From an uncultured Coriobacteriaceae bacterium (lineage in GTDB: Bacteria > Actinomycetota > Coriobacteriia > Coriobacteriales > Atopobiaceae), in assembly GCA_902798915.1 (NCBI GenBank), contig CADBYM010000007.1:1-64000 (forward strand): 64,000 bases of DNA, given 5' to 3'. Of this stretch, positions 24,950 to 39,900 are shown one piece after another. The notes under the pieces were generated by a model, which did not search any database, was not told the origin of the DNA, and saw nothing but the letters and a program-made list of their open reading frames with translations. A program made the translations under genes and the position numbers. Numbering within the stretch: the first letter of the stretch is position 1; the number at the start of each line of letters is the position of its first letter.

Positions 24950-27900
24950 GTGGCGTCCGTGCAAGACAACACCAAGCGGCTTATGGCGACTGCCAGGCGA
25001 CGCCATTGGGGCATTGCGCTGTTTGTCTGCATGGCAGTCTTCGTGAGCTTTGGCGTCGAACGTCTGCTGCGTCAGCAGGGCATCACCCTCGCGGCTACGC
25101 AACAGGTACTCGACTGCAAGGAGACGCGTGTCGTCGCGCACACCCACAATGCTGATTGCTTCGACCCGGACGGCAATCTCGTGTGTCCACTTGCTGAGCG
25201 CCCCTATCATGTCCATGGTCCCGACTGCTACGCCAACGACGGGTCGTTCGTGTGTGGTCTCGAAGAGACCTTGGCCGAACACGTGCATGGTCCAGATTGC
25301 TTCCGACAGATTGAAGCCGACGAGCAAGACTCCGATGGGCCGTTGGCTGACGAGCCGAATTCCTCTAATGGTATCGAGCGCACGGAATCTCCCGATTACG
25401 ATGTGGATGATGAGCTGCCCGTTGAAGAGGGTCTTGATGTGGGGACTGCCGACGGGTCGCAAGGAGACGAAGCCCCGGGTGGTGAGACCAGCGACGAGTT
25501 GGACGTCACGGTGGGTGACGAAGAGACGCTGGCTATCGAGTCCACCGCAGAGAGTTCGGATGCCTTGCCCGCGCAGTCCTTCCACCACGACTTCGAAGAT
25601 GCTGACGGATTCACCGTGCTTGCCGTGGATGCTGAAGCGCCCGAGGGCGCCCTTCCCGCCAAGAGTGCCATGCGCGCAAAGTGGATATCGAAGTCCAAGG
25701 TTGACGATTCCCTCGTGCAGGAGGCCCTCGACAAGCTTCCCAACGGTGGGGGCGGCAAGATCTTGGACCTTCAAGCGGTCGACATCACCTTCGTTGATCC
25801 TTACGGCAATGAAGTCGAGCCGGAGCGTGCCGTCACCGTGCGCTTTACCTCCGCACTCATCGAGCACGGTGGTGACAAGCCAAACGTCGTGCACGTCGAA
25901 GATGCCAAAGAGGCGCGCGAACGCGCCAGGGCCCAAGGCAAGAATCCCAAGAAGGCCAAGGTGCAGGGCGAGGTCGTCAAGACCATCTCGGCCCAAGAGT
26001 TGGCCATGCGCGACGAGGGTCTTGAGGAACATCAGGTGGCGTTCAAGGCGAGCCAGTTCTCCACCTACGTTCTAGCGCTCACCTCCCAGCAGCGTACGCT
26101 CAACATGAGCGATGACGTGACCCTTGACGTGACGGTTAGCGCGCCCGCCGTGGCAGGTATTCCCGCCGATGCCACGCTCGAGGTGAAGGAAATCAAACAG
26201 GGGACCAAGAAGTTCAAGAAGTACCAGGAGAAGGCGCTCGACGCGATGGGTTCCGACGACGTGGTTGCTCTCGCGCGCTTCTTTGACATCCGCATCGTAG
26301 ATGGCGAGGGAGAGGCCATCCAGCCCGCCGATGACGTCAACGTAAAGATCAGCCTTGCGGATGCGCCTGCCGCAGACCTCGGTGCCGAGGCGTCGGTCGT
26401 CCACTTCGGCGAGCAGACGGAGGTTGTGGCGTCGCGCGAGGAGGATGGCACCTCGCAGTTCGAGGCAAGTAGCTTCAGCGTCTACGGAGTGCTCTACACG
26501 GTCGACTTTGTCTATGAAGGCCACGAGTACACCCTGCCCGGTAACGGTACGATGCTCCTGAGCGAGCTCTTCAAGGCACTGCACATCAAGGCCGAGCTCG
26601 CTGACGTCGAGTCGGTGGAATTCTCGAATCCTGAGGTGCTGAGCGTGGAGCGCGCTGACGCGCCGACTACGGTGGAGCGCCTCACCAAGGCGGCCTATGG
26701 CTTGGAAGGCGGCGACGAATCCGATGACCACGAGTCCGATGACTCTGCTGGCGAGCTTGTCGCCGTACCTCTCGCCGAAGGCGAGGACTTCGAGGAGCCG
26801 CCTGCACTTACCGAGACCGTCGACGTTGTCGAAGGCGACTGGATTCTGACGAGCATCAAGTCCTTCGAGACCCCCGAGACCCTCAAGGTCCTCACGAAGG
26901 ACACCCTGTACGAGATTGCCGTGACGGATCCACCAATGGTGCCGGGGTTCAACCCTTGGGGTCCTGGTTCAGGATTCTTTGGCGGAACGGCGACGTGGGA
27001 CCTTGCAACGCTGATTCCTGATTCTCGCAAGGCGACCTTGAGCGTGACGTACGACGAAAGCAAACAGTACGACCTCGGCGATGACATCGAGCTTGGCTTT
27101 ACGTATCAAATAGAGAAGTTGGCATGGACAAGTCCCCCCAACAACTACAATCCCTGGATGGGTAACCCGAAGTTTACGTATGACATCAGCGAACTAACAA
27201 AGAGCGGGAACTTCAAAGACCTCAAACCCACCAAGAGCCACCTCACCTTTGGTGGCAAGAAGCGTGGCACGATTGAGGTGACTGCCGACGGAAAGATCAT
27301 CATCGAGATAACCGATATCAACTGGTTCAACACCCGCGACGAGATGGGTGGTTCGTTTAATGTAAGGCTCAAGATCGGCGATAGCGACGTTGGGAATGAC
27401 GGCAAGGTTGACTTCTTCTTTGAGCAAGCTGTCGAAGTCAGGCCAGTGCCCCTCAAGGTTCGCATAAACGCGGGGCCCAAGCAGGTCGAAGGCACGAAGA
27501 ATTCAGACGGCTCGTACACGCTCTCCTATACGGCATCCGTCACGGCCGAATCTCAGCTGAACAGTCTCGTGTTTGAAGACACGATGAATGGCAAGCAGAA
27601 GCTCAATGCGAGCAGCATCAATGTTACCGGTGGCAATGGGAGTGTTACGGAGTCAAATGACAAGGGCTTCAAGTATGCCTTTGCGAATCCGGTTCAGGCC
27701 GGAACCTATACCGTCACCTATAACGCCACGGTGTCGGCAGCGGATTTCGAGGCACTGCAAGCCGGTGGAACCCTTTGGGAAACGAACAGCTGCAAGTGGA
27801 ACTACAACGGCGACAATACGCTTCCCGGAGGAGACACTACCTACGAGATAAAGAAGGAATCGCCGCCCAAGCCTACCGTCACGAAGAGTAGCGTTCCGAG

Positions 27901-30900
27901 TGACGGTTCGGTGAGTCCCGGAGGCACCATCGACTACACCCTCACCATTACCGGAGCCAAACTTGCAGGCATGAACGTTACCGACAACATGACCGACCTC
28001 CAAGTGATTCAAGGAAGCCCCAGCGTGTCGGTAAAAGTTGGCGGCGCCGAGAACTCCTCCGCCGCAACCGCGCTCAAGAATGCGCTCTATACCTACAATG
28101 CAGACGATACGTACAACTCGTATAGTACCCCGGTTCTGGCCGGCAGCATTCCCAATGACGCCCCGTTCAACGGTGACGCAGAAACCGTCATAACGATTGC
28201 CTACACGACCAAGGTCATCGACCAGGAGACAGCGACGGCAAGTGGAATCTACGGCCAACAAAGAGTGAGCAATACGCTGAGCGAAAACTGGTCGTGGGAG
28301 CAACACACCACTACGAACCAAGTGAAGTTCATCGACGAAACCATTACCAAGGTGTCCAAGACGGTTGACTCGTCCGCATTGCAAGACACCGGTAGCTACT
28401 CAGGCAGCACCCTTGTTCAGGATTCCGGCAATGGCATTCCCGACAGCATCGCGAACGGCGGCGCCATAACCTACACCATCGTCGTTGGTGACGGCTCCAC
28501 CACGCTTGACGGCGTGAAGGTGAAGGACTACGTCAGTGGCGATCAGATGATCAAGGCCGACTCCTACACCATTGCCGGCAGCAATGTGCCCATAAACACT
28601 GCTTCTCTGCATCCGTCATACCTTCCGACCACCCCGCAGCAATGGGACCAGACTGCGCTTGACTTCACCTTCCCAGCAGGTACGGGTTCTGGCCCGGTAA
28701 CCATAACGTATGCGGTCGTGCCATATCCAAGTTCAAGTGCGGCAGAGAGGGATGCACTGTCCGCCGCAAACGTTTTAGGCGAGCGTACCTTTACCAACAA
28801 GGTCTCCACGGGAACCGACGAAGACGGTACGAGCGTGCCATACGAATACCCAGGCATCGATCCCTTCAACGTCCAGAAGAGCGCTGCAGAGAACAAAGGC
28901 GACGGCAGCGCAGACAAGCTCGAACCCGGCGAAACCGTGAATTACGAAATCTACTTTGGCGAAAATGACGTTACCATCGATTCGAACGGGAGCATAACCA
29001 TTACCGACGAGATGACTGATGTCCAAAAGCTTACCGGTCCCGTGAAGGTCGAGATTGGCACTGCAACGTTTACCGGCCACACGGTCGACTCGGGATCATT
29101 CCACGCCGACCAAAGTCTCAGTGGCTTGAAGGCAACCGTCAGTGGCAAAGAAATCACCATCGGCGCTGATGGTTCCTTCAACATGCCTAAGGCTGGCAAC
29201 GGCTGGGCGGATGATGGCGTAACGTGGGGACACTTTGACGACGGAAGCTACAACCAAAACAACGTGCGCGTCTTCAACTTCAAGTTCCCGGCATTCAAGA
29301 GCGGCGATGCCGTCCAGAGCATAAGCGGCAAGACGATCAGGGTGACTTACACTACGACCATCATTTCCGCAGACGAGGCGGCTGCATCGCGGGTAATGGG
29401 CAAGCAGACCGCTACCAACACGGCGCTTTCGGGCACGGGAAAGTCTTCGGTTACTGTTGAGCCCGAGTTCCCTGCAAACCTCAACCACAACCCCGCGCTT
29501 ACGAAGGAGTTCTCGGGTTGGGACGACGATGGATACACCACCTGGTGGAACATCAACATCACAGCAGACTCGGAGTCGTCCTTCCCGTTGAACAAGCTCA
29601 CCCTCACTGAGGATTGGGAGAGTGGCAGCATCAATTACAGTACCGACTGGCCCGTGCAGAACTTCAACAAGAACGTATTGGCCGATATCGATCTGCTGGG
29701 TGCGGAGGTCGTCACCGACTCAGGCGTTACGCTCCAGCCCGGACGCGACTACACCATCGATAAGGAAAAGGGATCCTTCTACTTCGAGACGCTCGAAGAG
29801 CCCGTCTCCATTCGCATAGCCATTCACAATCCCGACGCCACCATCAATACGTTCTACCAGCGCAACAAGGTGAAGCTCAAGTGGCAGAAGGATGCCTACA
29901 ACTCCAGCGAGACAAGTGCCGAAGCCACGGGTCGTCGCGTGAAGCAGGAAGTGGACCTTACCAAGTCGGGCAAGTATGACGCGGACTCGCACATAATCAC
30001 CTGGACGGTCATCTTCAACCCGTACTTCAAGGAAGTTGCGCCCGAGATGTCTCCCATTCAGTTCGTGGACACCATGGCCCCGGGACTCGAACTCGTTGGC
30101 AACATCGACGTGGCGATTGCTGGCAACGACTGGATCAACTATTCGATTCCCGCCCAGGGTGACTCTGAGCAGAGGGTCACCACAAGAACGATCGGGGAGG
30201 GCGGGGCTGATGGCACTGAGTTCACCATCAAGAATCTCGATCCCCAGAAGCGTTGGGGCACTGATGCGAAGCACGACATATACTACAAGCTGGCCGATGG
30301 TGGCGGTGCTTGGGACGTCATAACCGCAGGGGAGTACGATGCAATAAAGGGGACGTCGGGCAATACGCATGAAGTCGACAGCAATGGCAACGAAACCGTA
30401 AAGGATTCCACCGGCACAGAAATAGCCAAGATGTCCAACGACGTCGGCCTCGGTCTCTCGAAGAACTCGTACACCGTAACCTATCGAACCAAGGTGAGCC
30501 TCGACAAGTGGAACGAGATTACCAGCTCTCTCACAGGCAAAGAGGTCTTCCGAAACGATGTCATTATCGGCAATGGTGACGACCAAAGCTTCTCCGCGTC
30601 CAACAAGGTTACCGTGGAGGGCAAAGACTACCTCATCAAGCGTGACGTTACGCGCGAGGACTCCGATGGCTACGTCATAGATGAGGAGGACATGCATGAC
30701 GGCGCCATAGGCTACGAGATCGACATCAATCCGAAGAGGCTCATGCTCAACAACGGCAAGGCCATCACGCTCATCGACCGCATTGACACCCTCATGGATT
30801 TGGACACAGATACCGTGAAGGTGTACTCGGTAGCAGGTGAAGGCGAGGGCGCGACGCGCACCGAGTTGAGCCACGCTCAGTTGGCCGCGCAGGGCATTGC

Positions 30901-33900
30901 GATTTCGTACAATGACGATACGCGCGTGCTTTCGGTGAGTGGACTCGCCGACCAAACCAGCTATGTTTTGGCATACGAGGCTGTGTCCCGCGCGTTCGGC
31001 ACCAACACCTTTACGAACACGGCCACGCTTGTTGGCGGTGGCAGTCACAGCGACAGCGTGAGCGAACAGCATGCCGTAACGAACGATGACTCGAGCTTCT
31101 GGGGCAACCGTCACCCCAAGCTCGACCTAAAGAAGATCGACGAGAACGACATCACCAACAGGCTCAATGATGCGACGTTTAGTCTGTATCGGGTGAACCT
31201 CGCCACCGATACGTCCGCTTGGACACGCGCGGACTGGATGAATCTGCTCGACAAGGTCAACTCGAAGGACGAGGCCGTGATTGCGCAGATTGAAGAACAG
31301 TTCAAGATCAAAGACGAGGAGCTGCTGGTCACGAACCTCAAGTCGGGCGATGATGATATGAAGCTGCTGTTTGATGACGGCTTCGTATCCTTGGAATACG
31401 AAGAGTATGACGACAAGTACGACCCGGCGACGTTCGTGGAAAGCACCCACGACCACAACACCTTCCTCAAAGAGCACACGGTCTACTACTGGATTGAAGA
31501 CACGCCTCCCACCGGATTCCATGCCACGGACAGAGACAAGCATTACTTCGTGGTGTATCTCGACGGTGAGTTGGATGACGATTACACCCACGAAGAAGAC
31601 CGCAAGAAGGCCGCGTGGGCCCTCGATGATGCCGTGACCATCGCAAACAAAGACCAGGGCATCACCATCGCCTCGATGGCGTCCGACTCCGTGTGGAATG
31701 TAAACAACACGCGCAATGGCTATACGTCAATTACTGCCACGAAGCGCTGGGAGGGCGACTACGACAACGTCTACGAGACTCGTCCCAAGAACGGCATTCT
31801 TTACGACCTCTATCGCGTAGATCCCAAGACGGGCAAAGAAACCCTCATGGAGGACCTCTCGCCTGTGCCCATCAACGATGATGGGGCTGGTCGCTGGAGT
31901 AGCTACACATGGTACCGCTTGGACTCGAGCTACAACTACACCGTCAAAGAGCGCGCGGTGCCAGGCTACATAACTACCTACTCCGACAACGGCAAGGGTA
32001 TAGATGGAGGTACCATAACCGTCACCAATACGTATGTGCCAAAGAGCACCGACATCTACGTCCAGAAGAAGTGGGACCCCGAAGGTGGTGCAAAGTCCGG
32101 CCAAGTGAAGGTCTCGTTGTATAGGATTCTGCACGAGATAAATGAGGATGGTTCCGTAACGGTCAACGACCCTGAGCCCATGGGCAGCGATTACACATAC
32201 ATGCTCACGGAAGCCAACAACTGGTCATACGGATGGAAGGGTCTCGATACCACCGACCCCAACGGCAACACCATTAGCTATACCGTGCGAGAGGACGTCG
32301 ATGCCGTCAACGCGGACGCAAACGTGACGAGGGCAGGCGTCAAGTATGGTGCCGTGTACTCCGATGCCGGTGAGGGCACCGTGGACGCGCCGAAGGACAA
32401 TCCGTTGATCGTGACGAACGTTGCGAATGCACCTGGAAGCCTCAAGATTACCAAGAGGGTCACCGTAAACGGTGAGCCGACGAGCGACACCGCTGCGGAC
32501 GGTGTCTATCGCTTTAGGATTACCGACAAGGATGGCAATCCCGCCGCGCACATGCACGATCACAGCAAGTTGTGCGATGGTGACGATAACGCGCAAGCCC
32601 ATCAGCAGTACCTCGTGGGCGACGTGACGGTACAAATCAAGAACGGCGTGACTACCTCCACGATGGTGGACAACCTCGAGGAAGGCACGTATTACGTGTA
32701 TGAGTACACGCCCGATGCCCCCGTGAAGCTCGTCTCTGACCAACGCGTGAAGGTCGAGGTCGTTGCCGGTGTCACGGAGGAAGACAAGGCCCCTGAGGCG
32801 TCGTTCACCAACAACGTTGACAAGAACCGCATTGAGGTCACCAAGAAGTGGATGAATGCGAACAACGGCATCGCAGCTTGGCCTGAGGGCATTGAGGTCC
32901 AGGTGCAGGTGATGAAGAAGACCGTCACGGGCGAGGGGGCGAATCAGACGGTCAGCGTTGAGGCCGTTGATGGGGTCAATCGCGTATGGCTCACCAACAA
33001 CTGCCAGTCCTATGTGTGGGACCTACCGGACGACCTTCCCACGCTGGAGTCAAACGAGAGCTATGTAGTGGTGGAGACGGGTATTCGTCGAGGCGAGCAG
33101 AACGGCACCGTTACAACGGTCAGCTCTGACCCGTCCAAGACCACATCCGAAATCACCGTTGGTGGTACCACGCAATCCTACATATCGGAAGGCAAAGACG
33201 CCAATGCCGACAAGGAAGGCGCCAAGGGTGTGGACTACATCCTCACAAACAGGCAGGTCGTGAGCGTTCCGTTCCAAAAGCAATGGGGTACGGACGGCAC
33301 GAGCGAGTGGCCGCAGGGCGTATCGAGCATTGGGATACAGTTGTTCAAAGACGGGTTGCCTTTAGGTGACGAGATAACGCTCAACACGAATAACGTTACC
33401 GACGTCCCGACCATCGCTCCGACGGTTGGGGGCCACCATTACGTGTATACGTTCACTGGCTTGGAATCGGGCAACTACACGGTAAAAGAGACGAAAATCA
33501 ACGGCGTGGCCGTGGATGCGACAAACATCGCTGCAGGCTACATGGTGCAACAGATTGATGGCACCACTGTTCGCAATGTCCCCGCAACGACAACCGTCGC
33601 CATTCAGAAGAAGTGGCTGGATGCGGACGGCGACGAGCTTGAGACTACCGGTACCCCGCCTACGGCAATGTGGCCCACACTCGGTGGAACGCCTCTCACC
33701 ATCTCGGGCACCATCACGCGCGAGCGCCGTCCAAAGGGTTCCACGCTCGAGATTGAGTGGGTGCCGGATCTCGCTTGGAATGAGCAAACCGGGAATGACC
33801 ATACGTTCACGGTGAGCGGTGTTGGAACCATCCCGAAGGTCGTGGACAAGTATGGGGCTGATGGCAACAAGCTCTATGAGTATCGCTACACTGCGACGGA

Positions 33901-36900
33901 GACGAGCGTGTCTCCCAATCTTACCGACGCGTTCACGTCGGCCTCCTCACGCAGCGGTGATCTCCTCACGGTGACCAACACTCCCAAGCCGACTGAGATT
34001 AGCTTCCAAAAGAAGTGGCAGAATGCGGACGGGACCGACCTCGCGTGGCCTCAGGAGAACGGCGCTCCGGTTCGCGTGCCCATCAAGCTTCGGCAACACA
34101 AGAGTACCTATAGTGGCGGTACGTGGTCTGACGCACATAATGATTGCGACCACAAGACCTACAACGTGACGAACAGCAAGGTCATAACGGTTACCGACTT
34201 GCCCGAGTACGCCTATGAGGTTGACGGACAGAATGCGACGCTCGTTAAGTACAGCTACACGGTGGTAGAGCCCACACAGATAGAAGGCTTCACCATCAGT
34301 CGAAGCGGTGGTACGGGTACCGAGAATGATCCCTACGTCATCACGAACAAGACCGAGGCCACAAGCATCAAGGTTCAGAAGCAGTGGAAGGACGAAGAGG
34401 GCCAGTCCGTTACGTGGGGCTCCACGATGCCCGATGCCGTAGCCGGTACTATCACGCGTCAGCGCCGTCCCTACGGGTCCGGTGACTCCGACGCCTGGGA
34501 AAATGACGGCACGTTCACGCCGTTGTCGTTCGAGATTCAGAAAGACAAAGACGGTACGCGGGATGGCACGGATGCCACGGCCGAAACAACGTATTCTTCC
34601 AGTGCTGCCGGCGCAAACGCCACCTTCACCCAAACCAACCTACCTCAGAACGGTTACGTAGACGGTGCGCATTACGAGTTCCGCTACGTTGCCACGGAAG
34701 GCCAAGTCGAGCACTACACCCGTGATTCGAGCATTGCTGAGGCTGATAACCAAAACCCGAGGACCTATACCTTCATCAACACGCCGCGCGACGACGAGAT
34801 GAGCATCACGGTACACAAGACTTGGAAAACCACTACCGATCGTCCGGTGACCGACCTTACTGGCAAGGACGCAACCTTCACCCTGCATCAGGTTCGCTAT
34901 GCGGCGCTTACGGTAAACATAAACGATACAACGTCCGATTCAGTTACCCTTACCATCAACGAAGACGGCGTGGATAAGCCCGTAACCCTTACCAAGACCG
35001 ATGGTCCAGGCTATACGTACGACCAAAACACTGGTTGGACGTATACCTACGCTCCAATGCTAAAGGGCAAGAACTACACGGTCGCTGTCAGCTCCTCAAG
35101 TGGTACCTACACTGGACAGGTTGTGGGAGAAAGCGGCACGAGCTTCACTGCGGGAGATCGAGACTGCACCGCAAACTTCAATCTCGTGCCAGCGGTGACT
35201 CCGACCCTCACCGTACAGGTGACGAGCATCGATGGTCAGAGTCCCGTTGGCAAGCCTGGCGAAATGGCAGTGAATATATATGACGCAAGCAATAATCAGT
35301 ATGTGGGAACGATTGGCCTGAAGGACGATACCTGGCATTGGGTGAGGACGAACAAAGAAGCCACATTCACGTTTGATGTTGCTAACGGAAAGCAGTACTA
35401 CGCCGAGGTTGGTTCGTTCGCGGGCGGCATCGGAAGCGCAACGGTAGCCTCTGGCAGCAAAACCAATCCTGTTACCATCACTAACGATGCGGGTCTTATT
35501 GAGATAACCGCTACGTCAGGTACGCCGAAGTTAACCGTGACTGCGGATGGACTGAGCGCTGATGACGACGGGTCGATTGTCGTAACCGTTACTCCGGACT
35601 ACACGGGATTTGGCGCGAATCCTCCCAGCCCGCAGGACACCGCAACTCAGTATACGCTGGACAAGACTAACAATTGGACGTGCCGGCACACAATGGATGG
35701 TAGGGCAGGCACTAAGTACACGGTAACTGCCGTGACCCCCGATGGCACGCATATAACAAACGCAGTGGTCGACACTTCGGGTACCACGGAAACATATGGC
35801 ACTAAGTCCGCCACAATCAAAGTCACTCCGACGACCGCGCCCAAATCGCTCGTCATTAAGTTGCCTAACCCGCCCAGCAGTTATCAGGGCGGCGGTTGGA
35901 TTGCGGTGAACCTTAGTGAGAATGATGCATATAAGGCCACCTACGATCTGACCAACGAAAACAACTGGACAGCCGTCGTTAACGGACTGGACTCGACCTC
36001 GAACTATACGGTGAACATCGGGTCGTTCGAAGCAAACACTTACAGCAGTGTTACTGCACCAAGCAACGCTATAAGCGGTAGGACCGGTGGAGAGTTCGAC
36101 TTGACGTCCATCCAACCGGGTCCACCCATGTTGACGATTGTGGTATCCAACAGGGCGCCTTCCGACTTGGGCTGGCTAGATGTAACGGTGACTAAGGTCA
36201 CGAATCTGAATAATACTCCAAGCGAGCCCACATCCGAAACCGTAAGGCTGAACGCATCCCATTCATGGACCTACGACTATCCCATGAATGGTGACTCGAA
36301 CACCAGCTATACCGTGACTTACGAAAGCGACAACTGTGATGGTACGTACGTTATTGGTGCCACGGTTGATAGCTCGCAAAACAGCACGCGCGGTAGCCAA
36401 AACGACACCGTAGTTGTGACGCCGACGATCGCTACGCCACCCGCTCCAAAGCTTACTGTTAACGTGAATAACTTGATGAGTGGCGATAGCGGTTGGATAA
36501 AGGTTAATGTTTTGAAGGACAATGCACCCATCACGGGTTCGCCCATCACGTTGGACAAAGACACAAGTCCCTCTTGGACCTACGAGTTGGAGCTCGACGG
36601 GCAAACTTCGTCTACTTACGAAGTGGCTTTCGATAGCGCAGATGGATCGGAAATCTCATCGGCCAGCATAACGCAAGGTGGTGGAACGTTCGATGGCACC
36701 TCCGATCACACTGTCTCACTCAATGCGACAAAAGTAGCTGGCAATGGTACGCTTACGTTCAAGGCACCATCACTTGTCGGGCAACAAAACGGTTTCATTA
36801 AAGTGTGGTATCAGGAACAAGGGCCTAGGTGGGACTGGATTGCTGTTGACATCGACCCTAGCAATTATTGGGAGATTACTATTACTGGTCTCAACCCGAC

Positions 36901-39900
36901 TTCTACTTATAAGCTTGGGGTCAATGGCTATGATCAGAGCAATCTGGGAAGCGTCCCCCCTGTGTGTTCGGTGGATAGCGTTGTTGGTGGAGGAACTGTT
37001 ACCGTATACATTCCGCAGAGTCCCCAAGCCGGAAGTCGTATCGTAAATCCAGTGACACAGCTCTTCAAGAGACGTCTTGCTCGCACAGGTGATCCCGAAT
37101 ACGCCATGGTTGATGTGGAATACCGTACGCAAGATCTCAACAACGGCGCCACTACGTATACATGGAGTAAGTTGCCTAGGTTTGATGTAGCTGACAATCC
37201 GATTAAGTATTACGTTACCGAGACATGCATCGTCGATGGCGTTGAAATGGCGCACAGGGATGGCGAAGGGTACGCAGAGGACAACCCGATTGATGCTACT
37301 GGCGAACTGTACTTCACGAACACGGTTCCCGAGACCGATGCCGAAATAACAGTTCGCAAGGTCTTCAAGGATGCGAACGGGAATACCATTAGCCGCGATA
37401 GCATACCGTCGGAAGTCAATCCAAACTTTACGTTGAAGCGATACAAAACGCAGCCACAATCTAGTGGCGGCGCAATAAAGGTGACCGTGATGGCTGGCGC
37501 CACTACGAACTACCCACAGGCTACGAACGACTTTTCATATAATTATTATACAAATATAAGCGGAAGTTGCGATGAAGGCGATACTATAACGCTAATCTAT
37601 AAAAAGCTGACCATGAAGAATCTTTACGGTGATGATTTAGTTGATGTTTGGCAGACTGACGAAGATGTAGTCTACTACTATGATGGCTCTGCATTTGTTG
37701 CAATGAATGCAAGCGATGTCACAAAAGATACGACTGGCGATAACGTGAGTGTTACGTTTGAGGTGCCAAGCGGAGTGTCCAATTACGATCAGGATCATGG
37801 TGGGATAGTAATAAAAGCCCTTACAAGAACGAATTATCAGGAATTTCAACAGGCATTTTTGAATAATGACGGTAATGCATGGTTTACGGAGAGCGCTTCC
37901 GGAGGGAAACCAGTGCTTGATGAGGACTACAACAATGCATCCACCAATCCAGATTTGCAGGTCATACAATTGAACCAGGCCTCAGCAGGTCAAGGCTGGA
38001 GTGCTGACGGTAGCTACTGGGAAGCGACTTTCAATCCAGTGCCACTAACAAATGGGAGTGGAACGGGCTACACGTACTTTGTGGAAGAGAGCAATATCCC
38101 GTCTGGCTATAGGACAACATATACGGTTAATGGAAATGAAGTCGATTTGGCTGATGCGGAAGATTGGCTCAACGGCAGCGGAACGGTAACGGTTACCAAC
38201 AAGCAGACTACCGCCACGGTAAAGGTCCGCAAGGAGTTTGTGGATGCGGCGGGTAATGCCTGCACTCCTGCCGAGGTGACTCCTGGATCTGCAACGTTTA
38301 AGCTCCAGCGATTTGTGTACAACACTGAGGGCGGATCAAACGCTAACGCCACGCCAGATTACGTCTACAACAATGACAGTAGCAAATACCAGTCCCGCAC
38401 ACTTACCTGGACATCCTCTACCGCAGGCGATCATCTTGATGAAACGTTTAATCCCGTTTCGCTTACGAGCGGCGACGGAACGAAGTCGTACATTTACTAC
38501 GTGGAAGAAAGCGAAGTACCGAACGGCTATACATGGTCCTACAGCGTCGACGGCAGCAGTGTTGTTACGAACAACCCCGAAGGCTGGCTGGAAGGCAGCG
38601 GTACCGTCACCGTCACAAACAAGGACACCACGCGCACGAGCGTCGAGGTTGAGAAGAAGTGGAAGGATGCGGCCACGGGCGCTGCCACCACCAACGCCCA
38701 CCAAGGTGATTTCGTTGAGTTCACGCTCTATAGAACGACGACAAATACTGGTGTGGATCCCCTGATGGACAATGCTGACGACAACGGTCTGATATTCCCG
38801 GCGTCCGGTGCGGAGGTAGTGCCAACAGATAACCAAATAGTGACGGCCAACCCCGTTACCGTGAGCAAGGACTCGAACGACGCGTGGAAGTACGCTTGGA
38901 AAAACCTTCCCACTACGGGTAATGGCGGTCACGACTACACCTATTTCGTGAAAGAAACCGGAACGAAGCGGAACGGTCAGTCCGTCACGACCGGAATGTA
39001 CGCCGTGTATGACTGCAAATACGCAGATGGCAATGGCAGCTCGCATGCGGCATCTGGCGTAGCGAAGGCCACTATCACCAACCGCGAAACGTCAGTTTCT
39101 GTCACGAAGAAGTGGCAGGACGTCCTAACTGGCATGGACACGACCTCGCAGCACACAGGCGATACTGCCACGTTCACGCTGTACAAGCTCGAGGTTGATG
39201 CGGGCAGCGCGCCGGAATCCTGCACCGCCGATGCGATGACAGGCAGGGTGCTTCCACAGGGTGCGGTGAAGGTTTCGGGTAACGACACGCTGGGCAATGC
39301 CATCCTGAACGATGTGGCAGTGAGCTCCGCTACCGAATGGACCCACACTTGGAATAACCTGCCGTTGCAGAATGCCGATGATCCGACGGACGTCAAGGAC
39401 ATCTACTACTACGTGGTTGAGTCAGCTGCGAGGGTAAGCAACGAGCTGAGGGAGGGCGATACCGCATCCTCCTATGTGTACGGAACCAATGGTGATGGCT
39501 TCAATACAGTCAATGACCCTGCGTCTGGCGTTAAGAATGCTATCGTTACCAATCGCGAGACCAGGGTAAAGGCCACCAAGACGTGGTATGACGACCAGCA
39601 GGAACTCGACGTGAGTCTCGCTCACCGCGGACAAACGGTCACGCTCGAGCTGTGGCGTGCGCTCAAGAAGCGTGGCGCGAGCTCAGGTATGGTGAATATT
39701 GCCGAAGATGAAGTAACCAATCTTGCATTCCCTGTAAACGCCGGAATGGGTGCGTTCGCGGACTTCGAACGCGTGGACAGCCAGGTGGTTCGTTATGACG
39801 TCATCGAATTCAACTGGAGCCACGAGTGGGAGCAACTGCCAACGGTGGTCGTGAAGGATGGGGATACCTACGACGTGAGCTACTACGTGCGGGAGTCCGC

